Counted from the first letter of the stretch, positions 1-7,897 are shown. The stretch is DNA of 64,000 nucleotides from Verrucomicrobiales bacterium (GCA_016793885.1 JAEUHE010000117.1:1-64000); one strand, 5' to 3'. Notes: a model not told the origin generated them from the sequence alone. A program made the numbers and translations.

Positions 1-126
1 CACGCTATTGCGACGCTGAAACACCCCGCGCGCAAAATGGATCTGGTGGCGATAGCTCACCTGGATCGTGCGTTCTATGACCGTGTTCGGCATAGACTTA
101 GAATGCCTGGCCGAACCGCTCTTTGA
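1..126 (+). CDS. C-terminal tail of an unidentified protein (partial)
   Basis: Frame 1 is open from the first base and stops with TGA at 124-126, giving a 41-residue tail rich in Arg, His and Leu (it ends RMPGRTAL). The start lies outside the window. The tail carries no recognisable motif, and third-position GC is only moderate, so it could be a chance open frame. It is followed by a long repeat-rich stretch without genes. Confidence 0.4.
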   Translation, partial: HAIATLKHPARKMDLVAIAHLDRAFYDRVRHRLRMPGRTAL

Positions 127-315
127 CCAGCCTGGACTGAAAAGGGAGATCAGACTCCTGATCCCCCTGCGGACACACAGTCCCCCCAGCAATGGAATTG
201 CCGCTGACGAGAGGCAGCCCAGGGGAAGGATCCTAGTGACGATCGTGAAAGCTGTATAAATGCCCCCCTATTCCCTCGCTCACGTGCGTGTTGGAAAACC
301 GCTCCCCGAACGCAG

Positions 316-503
316 CACGACCAACTGAGTGAACGTACGTTGCGCCGATTGGTCGTGGGCGTGGGGGCATTGGTCGATATTAAATCTCCATCCATGGGAG
401 GTCGCTCGCCAAATCCGTTTCATCCGCCACCGGTCGCGGTCGAAAGCCGCTCCCGACACCACCACGACAAACCGGGCGAACGTACGTTCGGCGAGTTGGT
501 CGT
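316..503. repeat. Palindrome-bearing repeat, unit 1
   Basis: The unit has an imperfect palindrome at 316-357 (arms CACGACCA and TGGTCGTG, core AACGTACGTT), a spacer, then a conserved block starting ATCTCCATCC at about 384. A second palindrome at 464-503 has the same core. Each palindrome is preceded by a GCTCCC...CACGAC stretch. The whole arrangement recurs about 290 bp downstream, which points to a tandem duplication. The palindromes could be recombination or protein-binding sites, or ends of a small non-autonomous element. Function is unknown. Confidence 0.8.
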
Positions 504-607
504 TCAATCAAGGACCGAGAAACCCATATAATCTTCCTAAAGCAATATACTCAAATTACTTGTGACTTTTTGGAATGAAAACTCCTCTCCCCGACTTGTA
601 GCATTCA

Positions 608-792
608 ACGACCAATCGGCGCAACGTACGTTGAGCAGATTGGTCGCGAGAGGGGGGTGTTGGGTGAGACCGGATCTCCATCCATAGGAGGTCACCGGCT
701 AAATCCGTTTCATCCGCCACGGTCGTGGCCGAGAGCCGCTCCCGACACCACCACGACCAGCCGGGCGAACGTACGTTCGGCGAGTTGGTCAT
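608..792. repeat. Palindrome-bearing repeat, unit 2
   Basis: This is the second copy of the unit at 316-503, offset by 289-292 bp. Palindromes lie at 608-647 and 753-792, and the ATCTCCATCC block begins at 674. The palindrome at 608 matches the one at 316 best when reverse-complemented, so the asymmetric arms have flipped while the AACGTACGTT core stayed unchanged. Substitutions are scattered over the unit, so the duplication is not recent. Confidence 0.8.
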
Positions 793-1038
793 TGGGATGG
801 AAACAAAGAAAGAAAATCCCGCAGTCCCGAAGCAAATCCATCCGTCCTTTTCCCCTCCTCCTGATGGCGTAGATGGCAGGCGAGCCTCGCCTCACTCCCG
901 TCATCGCGGTTAAGGTAGGGCGAAACCCTTCGTCATCGCCAGATTGCTCGAAAGCCCTACCTCGAGGCACGATCCGACAGAAGGCAGTCAACCAATTGTC
1001 AATCGCTGGATCTGACCGCAACTCAGCCCATGACACGA

Positions 1039-1341
1039 CTAGAGCGAATTGCGCAGCCACAACGCTAAATGACCCACCAACACGCCCACAGAACTGGTTG
1101 TGAATAGCAGATCAGGCGGTCTCTGGCCTCTCAGGGATTTGGCGAAGAAGTAAATGCCTATTAATCCTAGTGATGGCCCAACAATTTGCATGACCGGATA
1201 GAGCAACTCAAAAGGGAATACCAAGCCAAACCCATAGGAATTGGGGACGATTACGACCGCAAGAAATGCGAGCCAACCCACGAGTATATGCAAGAACGCC
1301 ACCATAGTAGCTAATCGAATAATCTTCATCACGTGCAGCAT
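1039..1341 (-). CDS. Small hypothetical membrane protein
   Basis: A 100-residue frame with about three hydrophobic helices: residues 9-31 (LATMVAFLHILVG region), 45-67 (LLYPVMQIVGPSLGLIG region) and 80-95. It ends with a basic tail. An alternative start is Met5. It resembles the many small uncharacterised inner-membrane proteins of this lineage, but no family is recognised. Base composition is slightly AT-richer than in the housekeeping genes. It stands alone between the palindromic repeats and the DHPS-like gene, and no partner is visible. Confidence 0.55.
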   Translation of the reverse strand: MLHVMKIIRLATMVAFLHILVGWLAFLAVVIVPNSYGFGLVFPFELLYPVMQIVGPSLGLIGIYFFAKSLRGQRPPDLLFTTSSVGVLVGHLALWLRNSL

Positions 1342-1532
1342 TCCTTCATGAGTCTACAGCTGCTCAGGACCGGACGGAGTGGGGAACTTGAACTGGCTTA
1401 ACCTCTCAAAAATCTTACCAATATCAGAACTAAGAAATTGCTATTCCACAACAAGCTACCAGCCAAGGCAAGATCGTTGCGCACCGAATCTGAAACCTTT
1501 CGCTTCGCGAAGTTCTCGCTACAGTCCTCCCC

Positions 1533-2429
1533 ATGCTGTCCCTTGAGACACTCGCCCAACTAGCAACAGACTATCCCGACGCCCTCCGGGCGAAGGTCGC
1601 GGAATTTTCTCTTGGCCAGACTCACTTTGCGTTCAATCGCCAGCCAGCGGTGATGGGAGTGATCAATCTGTCCGCCGACTCCTGGTATCGAGAGAGTGTC
1701 TGTTTGACCGCCGAGGCTGCCATCCAACGCGGTCGAGTGCTCCAAGCCCAGGGCGCACAGATCGTGGACCTCGGTGCCGAATCAACCCTAGCGCACGCCA
1801 CCAGGGCGGATGAAGGGCTTCAGAACTCCAAGCTGCTGCCGGTGGTCAGGACACTCGCGAACGAGGGGCTGATTGTGTCGGTAGAAACCTATCTTCCCGA
1901 GGTCACCAAGGCTTGCCTGGACGCAGGAGCCAAGATCCTCAATCTGACCGGCGTGCGGCAGAGCGCGGAGATGTATCGCATGGTCGCCGACCACGACGCG
2001 GCGGTTATCATTTGCTTTGTCCAGGGCGCCCACGTCCGCGAGGTGACCGATCTTGAACTCGGCAAGGATCCCATCGGGGCGTTGCATGAGTTCTTCGCCC
2101 GGCAGATCGAACTGGCGGTCCAGCAAGGCGTGCGGAAACTGTTTATCGACCCGGGGCTGGGCTTTTACTACCGGAACCTGGGAGATAGCGCGGCTCGGGT
2201 GCGCCACCAGATGAACATCTTTCTGAACGCCTTTCGGCTTCGGACGTTGGGCTACCCTATCTGCAACGCGCTGCCCCACGCCTTCGAATTCTTCGGCGAT
2301 GAAGTTCGCTGCGCCGAACCCTACTTCGCGGTGCTCGCCGCCTTGGGTAAGACCGACCTTTTCCGCACCCACGAAGTCCCTCGGATCAAGGCGGTGCTGG
2401 ATACGATGGCTTGCTATCAGAGGCCCTGA
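1533..2429 (+). CDS. Dihydropteroate-synthase-like pterin-binding protein
   Basis: The 298-residue product has the TIM-barrel landmarks of the pterin-binding family in order: VMGVINLSADSW (about 40-51), IVDLGAESTLAHA (about 76-88), a VSVETYLPEVTKACLDAG strand-helix, IDPGLGF near 205 and the C-terminal FRTHEV near 280. True dihydropteroate synthase (folate pathway) joins p-aminobenzoate to a pterin pyrophosphate. Here several signature positions differ: GGEST reads GAEST, the Asp of the SVDT strand is Glu, the Lys after DPGIGF is absent, and no SRK motif precedes the end. The fold is clear but substrate and activity are not. It stands alone, with repeat-filled DNA downstream and no folate genes nearby. 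Confidence 0.8.
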   Translation: MLSLETLAQLATDYPDALRAKVAEFSLGQTHFAFNRQPAVMGVINLSADSWYRESVCLTAEAAIQRGRVLQAQGAQIVDLGAESTLAHATRADEGLQNSKLLPVVRTLANEGLIVSVETYLPEVTKACLDAGAKILNLTGVRQSAEMYRMVADHDAAVIICFVQGAHVREVTDLELGKDPIGALHEFFARQIELAVQQGVRKLFIDPGLGFYYRNLGDSAARVRHQMNIFLNAFRLRTLGYPICNALPHAFEFFGDEVRCAEPYFAVLAALGKTDLFRTHEVPRIKAVLDTMACYQRP

Positions 2430-2597
2430 GCAGCGACCGCTGGCCGATACGAGTAGGACCGCTTTGACGACGGATTTCTCGGATCACACGGATGGAAGAA
2501 AAATGGGGAAGCCGCGGCCGGGGCACCTGAGGTGTGAACAGGAGCGACAAGACAAGATGACCAATACGGGCGTTTCTCACCTTGGCGGCAGGGCCTT

Positions 2598-2850
2598 GAA
2601 CCCGCAGGGTTCAAAAAGATTAGCCGGGGGTGCTGGCACCCCCGGAACCATTAAAATTACGGAGCATCGCGCAGCGATGCCACCGGCTTCTCATGCTTGA
2701 ATCACCCCTACTCAAGGACCCCGATCCGTTGGTCGGTCCACTCGCCGACGGGTGGCACGCCTTTCAGGGTGCTGTAAAACAGGGGACCGACAGACCGGGG
2801 GTGTCGCTGCGCTCCACGCCCCGGCTAAGCTCTCAGAACCCTGTGGGTTC
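2598..2850. repeat. Inverted repeat pair (AACCC-AGGGTT / TAGCCGGGG)
   Basis: The left arm (about 2598-2640) reads GAACCCGCAGGGTTC, a short gap, then TAGCCGGGGG. The right arm (about 2811-2850) is the same two blocks in reverse complement, with a few mismatches. GGGGGTGCTGGCACCCCC at 2626-2643 is itself a strong hairpin. The arrangement resembles two facing copies of a short dispersed palindromic element. No coding capacity lies between the arms. Confidence 0.65.
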
Positions 2851-2924
2851 TCCGTAACGGATCCAGGAACTCACCCGACGAAGTGCGTGAGAAAGGTAGT
2901 GAAGCCGCGACGGACTCAGCGGCC

Positions 2925-3175
2925 TTATGCCGGGCTTTCAGCCCTGAATGGGAGGGGGATGTTTACCTGGGGTTTGTCACCCCAGGCTGTGATGGGACGC
3001 ACCGTTGGTGCTTAAGCCTAAAGGGCCTTCGACCCAATACCAAACCCAGCCTAGACATTCACTCGTGGTGTTAGGGTCAGCGGGCCACAGGCCCAGCACC
3101 ATTCCAGCCTGGGGTGACAACCCCAGGTTCCCTCAGCCCACACACGCTGAGGGCTGAAAGCCCGCACCATCAACG
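2925..3175. repeat. Inverted repeat pair (GGGCTTTCAGCCCT / CACCCCAGGCTG)
   Basis: The left arm (about 2930-3002) contains CGGGCTTTCAGCCCT and then GTCACCCCAGGCTG. The right arm (about 3105-3170) contains CAGCCTGGGGTGAC and then AGGGCTGAAAGCCCG, the reverse complement in mirrored order. The two arms face each other across about 100 bp. Elements built from the same two blocks recur often in verrucomicrobial intergenic DNA, by general recollection rather than by a search here. Confidence 0.65.
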
Positions 3176-3316
3176 GGGAATTGGCCGCTGAGCTCGACCT
3201 GAATCTCACCCACTTCTAACCGCGCCCTTCCGCGTTTCCACTCCTTAAGGCTCGCCGCGGCTCACTAACCTCCTATACACATCGGGCTTTCGGGTCTCCT
3301 CGGCCAGCCTGCTTTC

Positions 3317-3853
3317 TCACCCTTCACCAGGAAACGCGCGTGCGATTTCCAGGTAGTCTTTGTCTGCGACCAACGGACACCACATCGCATACTCACTGAA
3401 TGACAGGAAGGTTTTCGGCTTTCGCGCTTGTATCCAGAGTTCCCGAGAGATCACGAGTCCGGGCGGCGGCTTGTCATGTAGGAACTCGCCGCTGAGAATT
3501 TCAGGAACTGACAACTCATCAAAGACTTCCCAGCCAGCTTGAGCAAATCGGAAGCCCTGACAACCTGTCAGAAAATCATAGAAACGACGAAGAACCTCCA
3601 CTCGACACTCCATCCGTTCCAAGCGCCAGTTGGCGCATGGCAGGCTCATCCCCGGGGGCCGCACGTAGCAGCATGAGGAGTCATTCGCTGAGTGCGTGCC
3701 GATCTCCACGCAATCCGCGAACTCCAAGACGACCCCATTCAAGAGAGCCCACTCTTGCTGGCGGAAGATCTCAGCGAAGTGGGATGCCCCACTGCGATTG
3801 CTCCCAAAATCGATCATGAATCCAAAAACAACCATCGTTCGGCTCGAGCTCAT
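3317..3853 (-). CDS. Hypothetical protein of the RHS toxin island, possible immunity protein
   Basis: A soluble product of 178 residues when started at the ATG at 3853, which has a GAGG-like ribosome site about 14 bases upstream. The frame stays open to 3940, but those codons overlap the decayed gene upstream. It begins MSSSRTMVVFGFMIDFG and is rich in aromatic and acidic residues, with no signal peptide or membrane segment. No family is recognised. Its place downstream of the mini-RHS toxin and the first candidate immunity gene is where extra or cassette immunity genes are often found, so that role is a guess from context. Confidence 0.55.
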   Translation of the reverse strand: MSSSRTMVVFGFMIDFGSNRSGASHFAEIFRQQEWALLNGVVLEFADCVEIGTHSANDSSCCYVRPPGMSLPCANWRLERMECRVEVLRRFYDFLTGCQGFRFAQAGWEVFDELSVPEILSGEFLHDKPPPGLVISRELWIQARKPKTFLSFSEYAMWCPLVADKDYLEIARAFPGEG

Positions 3854-3882
3854 TGTTTCCAGACCTCGGAGATTGACTCGCG

Positions 3883-4246
3883 TCAACCGGGTCCTTCGCT
3901 CGCGCGCCGCTTGCACTCTGCTATAGCTTGCTCTATCCAAACACGAGACTTCTCGCTCGAAGTCGCCTCAAGCCATTGTTCAAGACCGCGCAAATTATCA
4001 GGCGTGGTCAGTTTTTCCACGCGAGCTTCACTTTCCTGTCCCTACAGGTCCAGGGAACGATCTCGTTGGTTGCCGTGACGTGAGCGGCACGTCGAACGGC
4101 TGCGGTGGCTCGATTGACATCAATCCATCCGATCAGCATTTCGTGGAATTTGTCTTTTTCGTCCATCCGATCAGTTCCTCAAGCAGGTAGGCAGTCACCC
4201 AGAAAATGTTGGCCTTATCGGCATCCCAAGGCTTAGAGGCAGCCGA
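3883..4246 (-). pseudogene. Decayed gene fragment between island genes
   Basis: Protein-like sequence runs through three frames. Directly after the stop of the upstream 108-residue gene, the same frame continues with KANIFWVTAYLLEELIGW (ending near 4160). A shifted frame from 4166 gives DKFHEMLIGWIDVNRAT and on to a stop near 4008. A third frame ends with TTPDNLRGLEQWLEATSSEK and stops at 3883. No single start joins them. This looks like one ancestral helical protein of roughly 110-120 residues broken by two frameshifts. It may be a relic immunity gene, or the lost C-terminal part of the upstream gene. Confidence 0.5.
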
Positions 4247-4573
4247 TCACCATGCTGGCTCCGACGTGATCGGAGGCAAACGAAAAGACACCTCCCCTTC
4301 AAAAAGCTGAACGTCCAGCGCTTCCACTCCTTGGCGCTCGCCCTCCCAGACTACCCGGAGACCAAATCCTCGAATCGTGTTCTTAAGTTTCTCCAAGAAG
4401 CAAAGCTCCTGCCGAGCGACTCGCCGCTCATGCTCCTCAAACACCAACCTAGCCGCAGATGGCATATCGACCAGTTCGCAACGGGCGACAACCGCCCCAT
4501 ACGAGTCACGGGCGTCTGTAAACCGGAACCAAATGGCTCCGGCGTCATCCACCACTGCACCTCGGGTTTTCAT
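4247..4573 (-). CDS. Candidate immunity protein for the mini-RHS toxin
   Basis: A 108-residue cytoplasmic protein starting at the ATG at 4573, 14 bases after the stop codon of the RHS gene. An upstream in-frame ATG at 4636 would overlap the toxin gene and is less likely. Acidic and mixed alpha/beta in appearance: it opens MKTRGAVVDDAGAIWFRF, contains a charged helix (VFEEHERRVARQELCFLEK), and ends PPITSEPAW. No family is recognised. The immunity role rests on position: in polymorphic toxin systems the gene directly 3' of the toxin domain usually encodes the cognate inhibitor. The frame remains readable past its stop (see the decayed fragment), so the protein may once have been longer. Confidence 0.65.
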   Translation of the reverse strand: MKTRGAVVDDAGAIWFRFTDARDSYGAVVARCELVDMPSAARLVFEEHERRVARQELCFLEKLKNTIRGFGLRVVWEGERQGVEALDVQLFEGEVSFRLPPITSEPAW

Positions 4574-4587
4574 AGTCGCACCAGGAA

Positions 4588-5937
4588 TCATGGAACAGCG
4601 TGGTCGGTGAAGACATCTGACAACACTCGTTGCCAAGCCGAATTCTGGAACGGAGTCGCCATTCGACTTTGATGATACAAGCGTCCGTGATTCGCCAGTG
4701 TGCCTGGTTTCGCGACCACGTCGAATCCAGCTGCTCTGACGCTCGAAATTTTTGCGCTACCCACGGTCTTTGACAATGCAATAGTCCGAGGAAAGGGAAA
4801 AGCCGTCCTAAACTGAAAGGCTGCTTCCTGCGGACTGCCACCAATCAACACCGAAAAACCTGGCGGATTCAGAGCGTCTTCAGCTGATGTTAATCCCATG
4901 TTTGATTTCCCTCCCATTCGATGAACCGTGAGATCACCCGGCGGTTCGCCATCCTCCTCGAGTGAGGGTGCCCGCTTAAAATTCAGAAACCGTGGCTGGG
5001 TTTCCAACACAGCATCCGTAACGAGCGCAATGTTTCCGCCGATTGTAGTTCCCAAAACCGCATAGGTTCCAATTCGGTAAAGGAGCGATCCCCTGACAGA
5101 GTGCGCGAATGTTGCCAAGGTTCCTCCACCAAGCGCCTGGGAGTTTTGGTAGATCGTCTGAATAGAGACCTGACCTGAAATCGTGAGGCTGGGGTCGTAC
5201 CCACTGGGATCCGTGTTGTTGACAGGATCGGCTAGAGCATAGCTGTATTTATGCAGCCCCGCCGGCAGTTCCCGCTGCCCCTCGTAGGAGTCCATCGTTC
5301 TGAAGCGGCCGACGTCAGGTTCATACTGCCGGGCGCGCAGGTCCTGCAGCCCGCTGGCTGGATCATAGAACTCGCCTGCATAACCTGCTGCTTCTCGATC
5401 CTCCTCGGCGACCGTTCGCGTTGGCTCCATTAGTGCGACCAAGGGGCTGCCGAAGGCATCATAGCCGCGGAGGTCCGCCAACGTCCCCCCATCCTTCACG
5501 TGCCCACGCACCGAGTGATGCCCGTCTACCAACGCATAGCTCACTCGATCCATCGCCGCTTCCGCGATCGGATGCAGCCCATGCAGGTAGCTACGATCCC
5601 CTTCCCCGTCTTCCCCTCGCTCTGCCACTCGCTGCGCATAACCACTTGGATGCTGCGGATCGATCAGGAAGCGGGTGAAATTCGTTCGCCATCGCTGCTC
5701 GACCTCGTCCCACTCGACAACTCGCTTCCCCACCCGCTGGCCATCAGCATCGTAGAGAAACGTTGTCAGTATGGATGGCGCCGCCAGAAGTTCGGCGGCG
5801 CCGACAGGGAATAGGCCCGGCAGTAGCAATAGAAGGGAGAGCAGCCAACGCCTCGAGGTCCGTAAGGAACGACCGCTCAAGCGCTGCTGGTGGGCCGATC
5901 CGCTCCTATTACGATTCACTCGTGTCATGTGAGACAT
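4588..5937 (-). CDS. Secreted mini-RHS protein with unassigned C-terminal toxin-like domain
   Basis: A 449-residue protein with four parts. Residues 1-30 are a basic N-region. About 31-53 is a hydrophobic signal segment (WLLSLLLLLPGLFPVG). About 60-245 is RHS sequence with one YD motif (YDADGQRVGKRV), a YLHGLHPIAE block, GYDAFGSPL and the core end GLQDLRARQYEPDVGRF...DPVNNTDPSG. About 250-449 is a unique C-terminus containing PPGFSVLIGGSPQEAAFQF and HGRLYHQ. RHS shells normally exceed 1000 residues and enclose the toxin, but here only the closing core remains behind a signal peptide. This is either a truncated orphan tip or a minimal delivery form. The toxin-like domain matches no family I can name, and no CDS for secretion machinery (VgrG, TcB) lies nearby. 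Confidence 0.75.
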   Translation of the reverse strand: MSHMTRVNRNRSGSAHQQRLSGRSLRTSRRWLLSLLLLLPGLFPVGAAELLAAPSILTTFLYDADGQRVGKRVVEWDEVEQRWRTNFTRFLIDPQHPSGYAQRVAERGEDGEGDRSYLHGLHPIAEAAMDRVSYALVDGHHSVRGHVKDGGTLADLRGYDAFGSPLVALMEPTRTVAEEDREAAGYAGEFYDPASGLQDLRARQYEPDVGRFRTMDSYEGQRELPAGLHKYSYALADPVNNTDPSGYDPSLTISGQVSIQTIYQNSQALGGGTLATFAHSVRGSLLYRIGTYAVLGTTIGGNIALVTDAVLETQPRFLNFKRAPSLEEDGEPPGDLTVHRMGGKSNMGLTSAEDALNPPGFSVLIGGSPQEAAFQFRTAFPFPRTIALSKTVGSAKISSVRAAGFDVVAKPGTLANHGRLYHQSRMATPFQNSAWQRVLSDVFTDHAVP

Positions 5938-6018
5938 CCTCGCATGAGCCTGCCAGTTCGCTCGGATCCAACAATCCCGTAAACTAGGGGATACCGTTGG
6001 ATTCGACCTTGGTTAGGC

Positions 6019-6072
6019 CCTAGTTCTAGTGAGGGGCTCGACGAGATCAGAACTCTAAACTCAATCGGACCA
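6019..6072 (+). repeat. Dispersed repeat B, copy 1
   Basis: It contains AGGGGCTCGACGAGATCAGAA and then AAACTCAATCGGACC. A similar segment at 45015-45068 has GGGCTCGAGTGG, ATCAGAACT and AAACCTCATCGGACC in the same order. At both sites it accompanies a copy of repeat A, but with a different relative orientation. Confidence 0.6.
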
Positions 6073-6230
6073 TAGGTCCCCTTTTTGGGAGAGGCAGTCC
6101 GGCTATGGCAACTTCGTTCGGTTTCGCGTGGTTGGCGTGTTTCGCGGGCCATCCATTCTCCGTTTTAGGTTGAGGGCGCACCCCGGGGAGGGAACTTTCG
6201 ACGTTGATGGCCCTGATGCGCTCCTCGCCG

Positions 6231-6290
6231 CGGCTCCTTCCACCCTTTCGAACGCCGAGCATTCATGGGCTCGACAGAGTCTCTCCCTAC
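6231..6290 (-). repeat. Dispersed repeat A, copy 1
   Basis: Read on the minus strand it gives GGTAGGGAGAGACTCTG, TCGAGCCCATGAATGC and GAAAGGGTGGAAGGAGCCG. The copy at 45110-45172 matches over the whole 60 bases with few changes. The copy at 60198-60248 matches the first 50. It is intergenic in all three places. Confidence 0.75.
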
Positions 6291-6334
6291 CAGCCCAAAA
6301 CCGTTTCAACTCGGGTGCCCTCCACCCGCATCTC

Positions 6335-7882
6335 TTACGGCTTAGGAGGGACGGAAACTGGCGGCGGACCACTCGGTGCCTTGTCAATGCTCAAGCCGAT
6401 GACGCGGTTAGTCACCCCGTAAATCATGTTGGTGTCCGGAACCTTGAACTGGTTCACCAAGTTCGTGACGGACTCGATTCCTAGGCGGGTCTTGAGGCGA
6501 GCTTGCAGCTCCGGATACAACCCGGTCTCGGGATCCAACAGTTCGCGCAATGCCTCCTTGCGCAACTCCTCGAAGTCCTGCAGGCGAACGCGCTCCGTGT
6601 AGCCAAAACGCTTCTGGAAGTCCTCGTAGATCACCCGCGCCAGCGTCTCGTAGCGCAGCGCCTCATTCATCTTCAAAATCGACATCTGCGAGAACGCGCT
6701 CTTGAGGAATCCCAGAATGATGGGCTTGATCCGCTGAACGTTCCCATCGTCGATGATCTCCTTAAGGCGGATCAGCGCATAGGGCTCCATCTCGGTTTGC
6801 TCCTCGGTGAAGTCGGGAAAACGCTGCCTCAGCTGCTGAAACCATTGCTCCGCTTCCGCGTTGCGATTGTTCACATACAGCTGGTAGACCACTTCGCGAA
6901 GAAAATTTCGATAGGCGACATCGATGCCGGTAACCCGCACGGTTTTCTCCTCCTTGATCATCTCGAGATAGCCCTGGTTGGCTACTGGGATCAGATCGAG
7001 ATCCGGAGCGGTTTGAGGTCGTCCATCCTTCGTGAAGTTGATGATCCGGCCCCGGAGAACCAGAGAGTGAAGGGACTGATAGATGAGCCGGCGAAGCGTC
7101 ACCAAGGTTTCACGGTTTCCAGGGTTCTCCGTGCAGTTTTTCAAACCCAGATATCCCCAGTAGATGGCGTGGGGATCAGGGAGCCGCCACTCCATCCGAC
7201 CATACTTGGATTCGACCTCAGCCATGAGGGCGGGATCGAGCTTGTACCGCTTGTAGAGCGATTCCGCGCGCTGTTTCAACTCATCCGAGTCCGGATTGAC
7301 CAGCATCGTGATATTGGTCGCGGCACCGCCCAAGGCGGTGTTCATCTCCGCATACCAGGCTCCTTTGTAGTAAAGATGCGCCTCGTCCAGGAAGTAGCCG
7401 ATCTTGTGCTGAAAAAACCAGCCCAGCTCGCGGTAGACGTCGGCCTCCGTGGGATTGTAACGAAGCCCTTCGTCCCGCAGCAGCTCCACTGCCCGCATGA
7501 CCCAGCGCCAACGGTCGGTGGGGGACGTGAACCGAACCGAAATGTTGTAGGCCATGTTCCAGGCCATGTGCGACCAAACCTGGGGAATCCGGGGCTCGAG
7601 CTTGGTAATCCAGTCCGACAGCTGAACCATCTCGAAGAACTTGCTCTGCTCCTGAAGCTGAGTCGCTCGGATCCACAGCGCATTCGCAATCAGACCACGA
7701 AAACTCCCCAGAGCCACGCTGGTGAACGCAAGCAGCGGAGGGGCATTTTCCAGGATGGCGGCCTGCTTCAACCCCATCACGGGATCGAGCCGCTGAACAT
7801 CCAGCGATCGCTGCAACAAACCGGACAAAGCCAGCAGCAGCACCGCCACCACCGTCAGGACTTGCTTGTAGATCCGATGCAT
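6335..7882 (-). CDS. Membrane-anchored helical protein, third component of ABC operon
   Basis: A 515-residue protein with one N-terminal membrane anchor (residues 8-26, VLTVVAVLLLALSGLL). A long helical, tetratricopeptide-like region follows, rich in Trp and Tyr (QVWSHMAWNMAYN near 100, ELGWFFQHKIGYF near 160, an IYWGYLGL stretch near 245). The C-terminus is Pro-rich. It starts 15 bases after the ABC permease, so it is the last gene of a three-gene operon. No enzyme motif is seen. The likely role is a periplasmic or membrane-associated partner of the transporter. Similar third genes occur with ABC-2 pairs in this phylum, by general recollection rather than a search. Confidence 0.8.
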   Translation of the reverse strand: MHRIYKQVLTVVAVLLLALSGLLQRSLDVQRLDPVMGLKQAAILENAPPLLAFTSVALGSFRGLIANALWIRATQLQEQSKFFEMVQLSDWITKLEPRIPQVWSHMAWNMAYNISVRFTSPTDRWRWVMRAVELLRDEGLRYNPTEADVYRELGWFFQHKIGYFLDEAHLYYKGAWYAEMNTALGGAATNITMLVNPDSDELKQRAESLYKRYKLDPALMAEVESKYGRMEWRLPDPHAIYWGYLGLKNCTENPGNRETLVTLRRLIYQSLHSLVLRGRIINFTKDGRPQTAPDLDLIPVANQGYLEMIKEEKTVRVTGIDVAYRNFLREVVYQLYVNNRNAEAEQWFQQLRQRFPDFTEEQTEMEPYALIRLKEIIDDGNVQRIKPIILGFLKSAFSQMSILKMNEALRYETLARVIYEDFQKRFGYTERVRLQDFEELRKEALRELLDPETGLYPELQARLKTRLGIESVTNLVNQFKVPDTNMIYGVTNRVIGLSIDKAPSGPPPVSVPPKP

Positions 7883-7897
7883 AACATTTCCACGCGG

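Larger units (their letters stand above)
127..1038. other. Non-coding, repeat-rich stretch
   Basis: No convincing gene is seen. Short open frames on both strands repeat the peptide theme ERTF..LVV only because they cross the palindromic repeats listed separately. The part between 505 and 607 is clearly AT-richer than its surroundings. No transposase, tRNA or sigma-70 promoter could be identified with confidence. Confidence 0.6.
2430..3316. other. Non-coding stretch filled with degenerate inverted repeats
   Basis: No gene is supported here. The stretch contains a fragment at about 2471-2488 of the form GGATTTCTCGGAT followed by ACACGGATGG, which recurs near 60.68 kb and, inverted, near 60.79 kb. 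It also contains two inverted repeat pairs, listed separately. Open frames crossing it have low-complexity, Arg/Pro-rich translations typical of repeat DNA. Confidence 0.6.
5938..6334. other. Intergenic stretch with two dispersed repeats
   Basis: It separates the start of the mini-RHS gene from the end of the ABC operon. It contains the two repeat segments listed separately. The remainder shows no gene. The RHS promoter should lie in the first 100 bases, but no clear -35/-10 pair was found. Confidence 0.6.

Noticed and set aside
316-792. CRISPR array
   Set aside because: The palindromes are regular in spacing, but the spacers are themselves repeated between units, no short constant repeat-unique spacer pattern exists, and no cas gene is present.
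280-872. Family of small proteins with an ERTF..LVV motif
   Set aside because: The motif appears on both strands and in several frames wherever the palindrome is crossed, so it is a translation artefact of the repeat.
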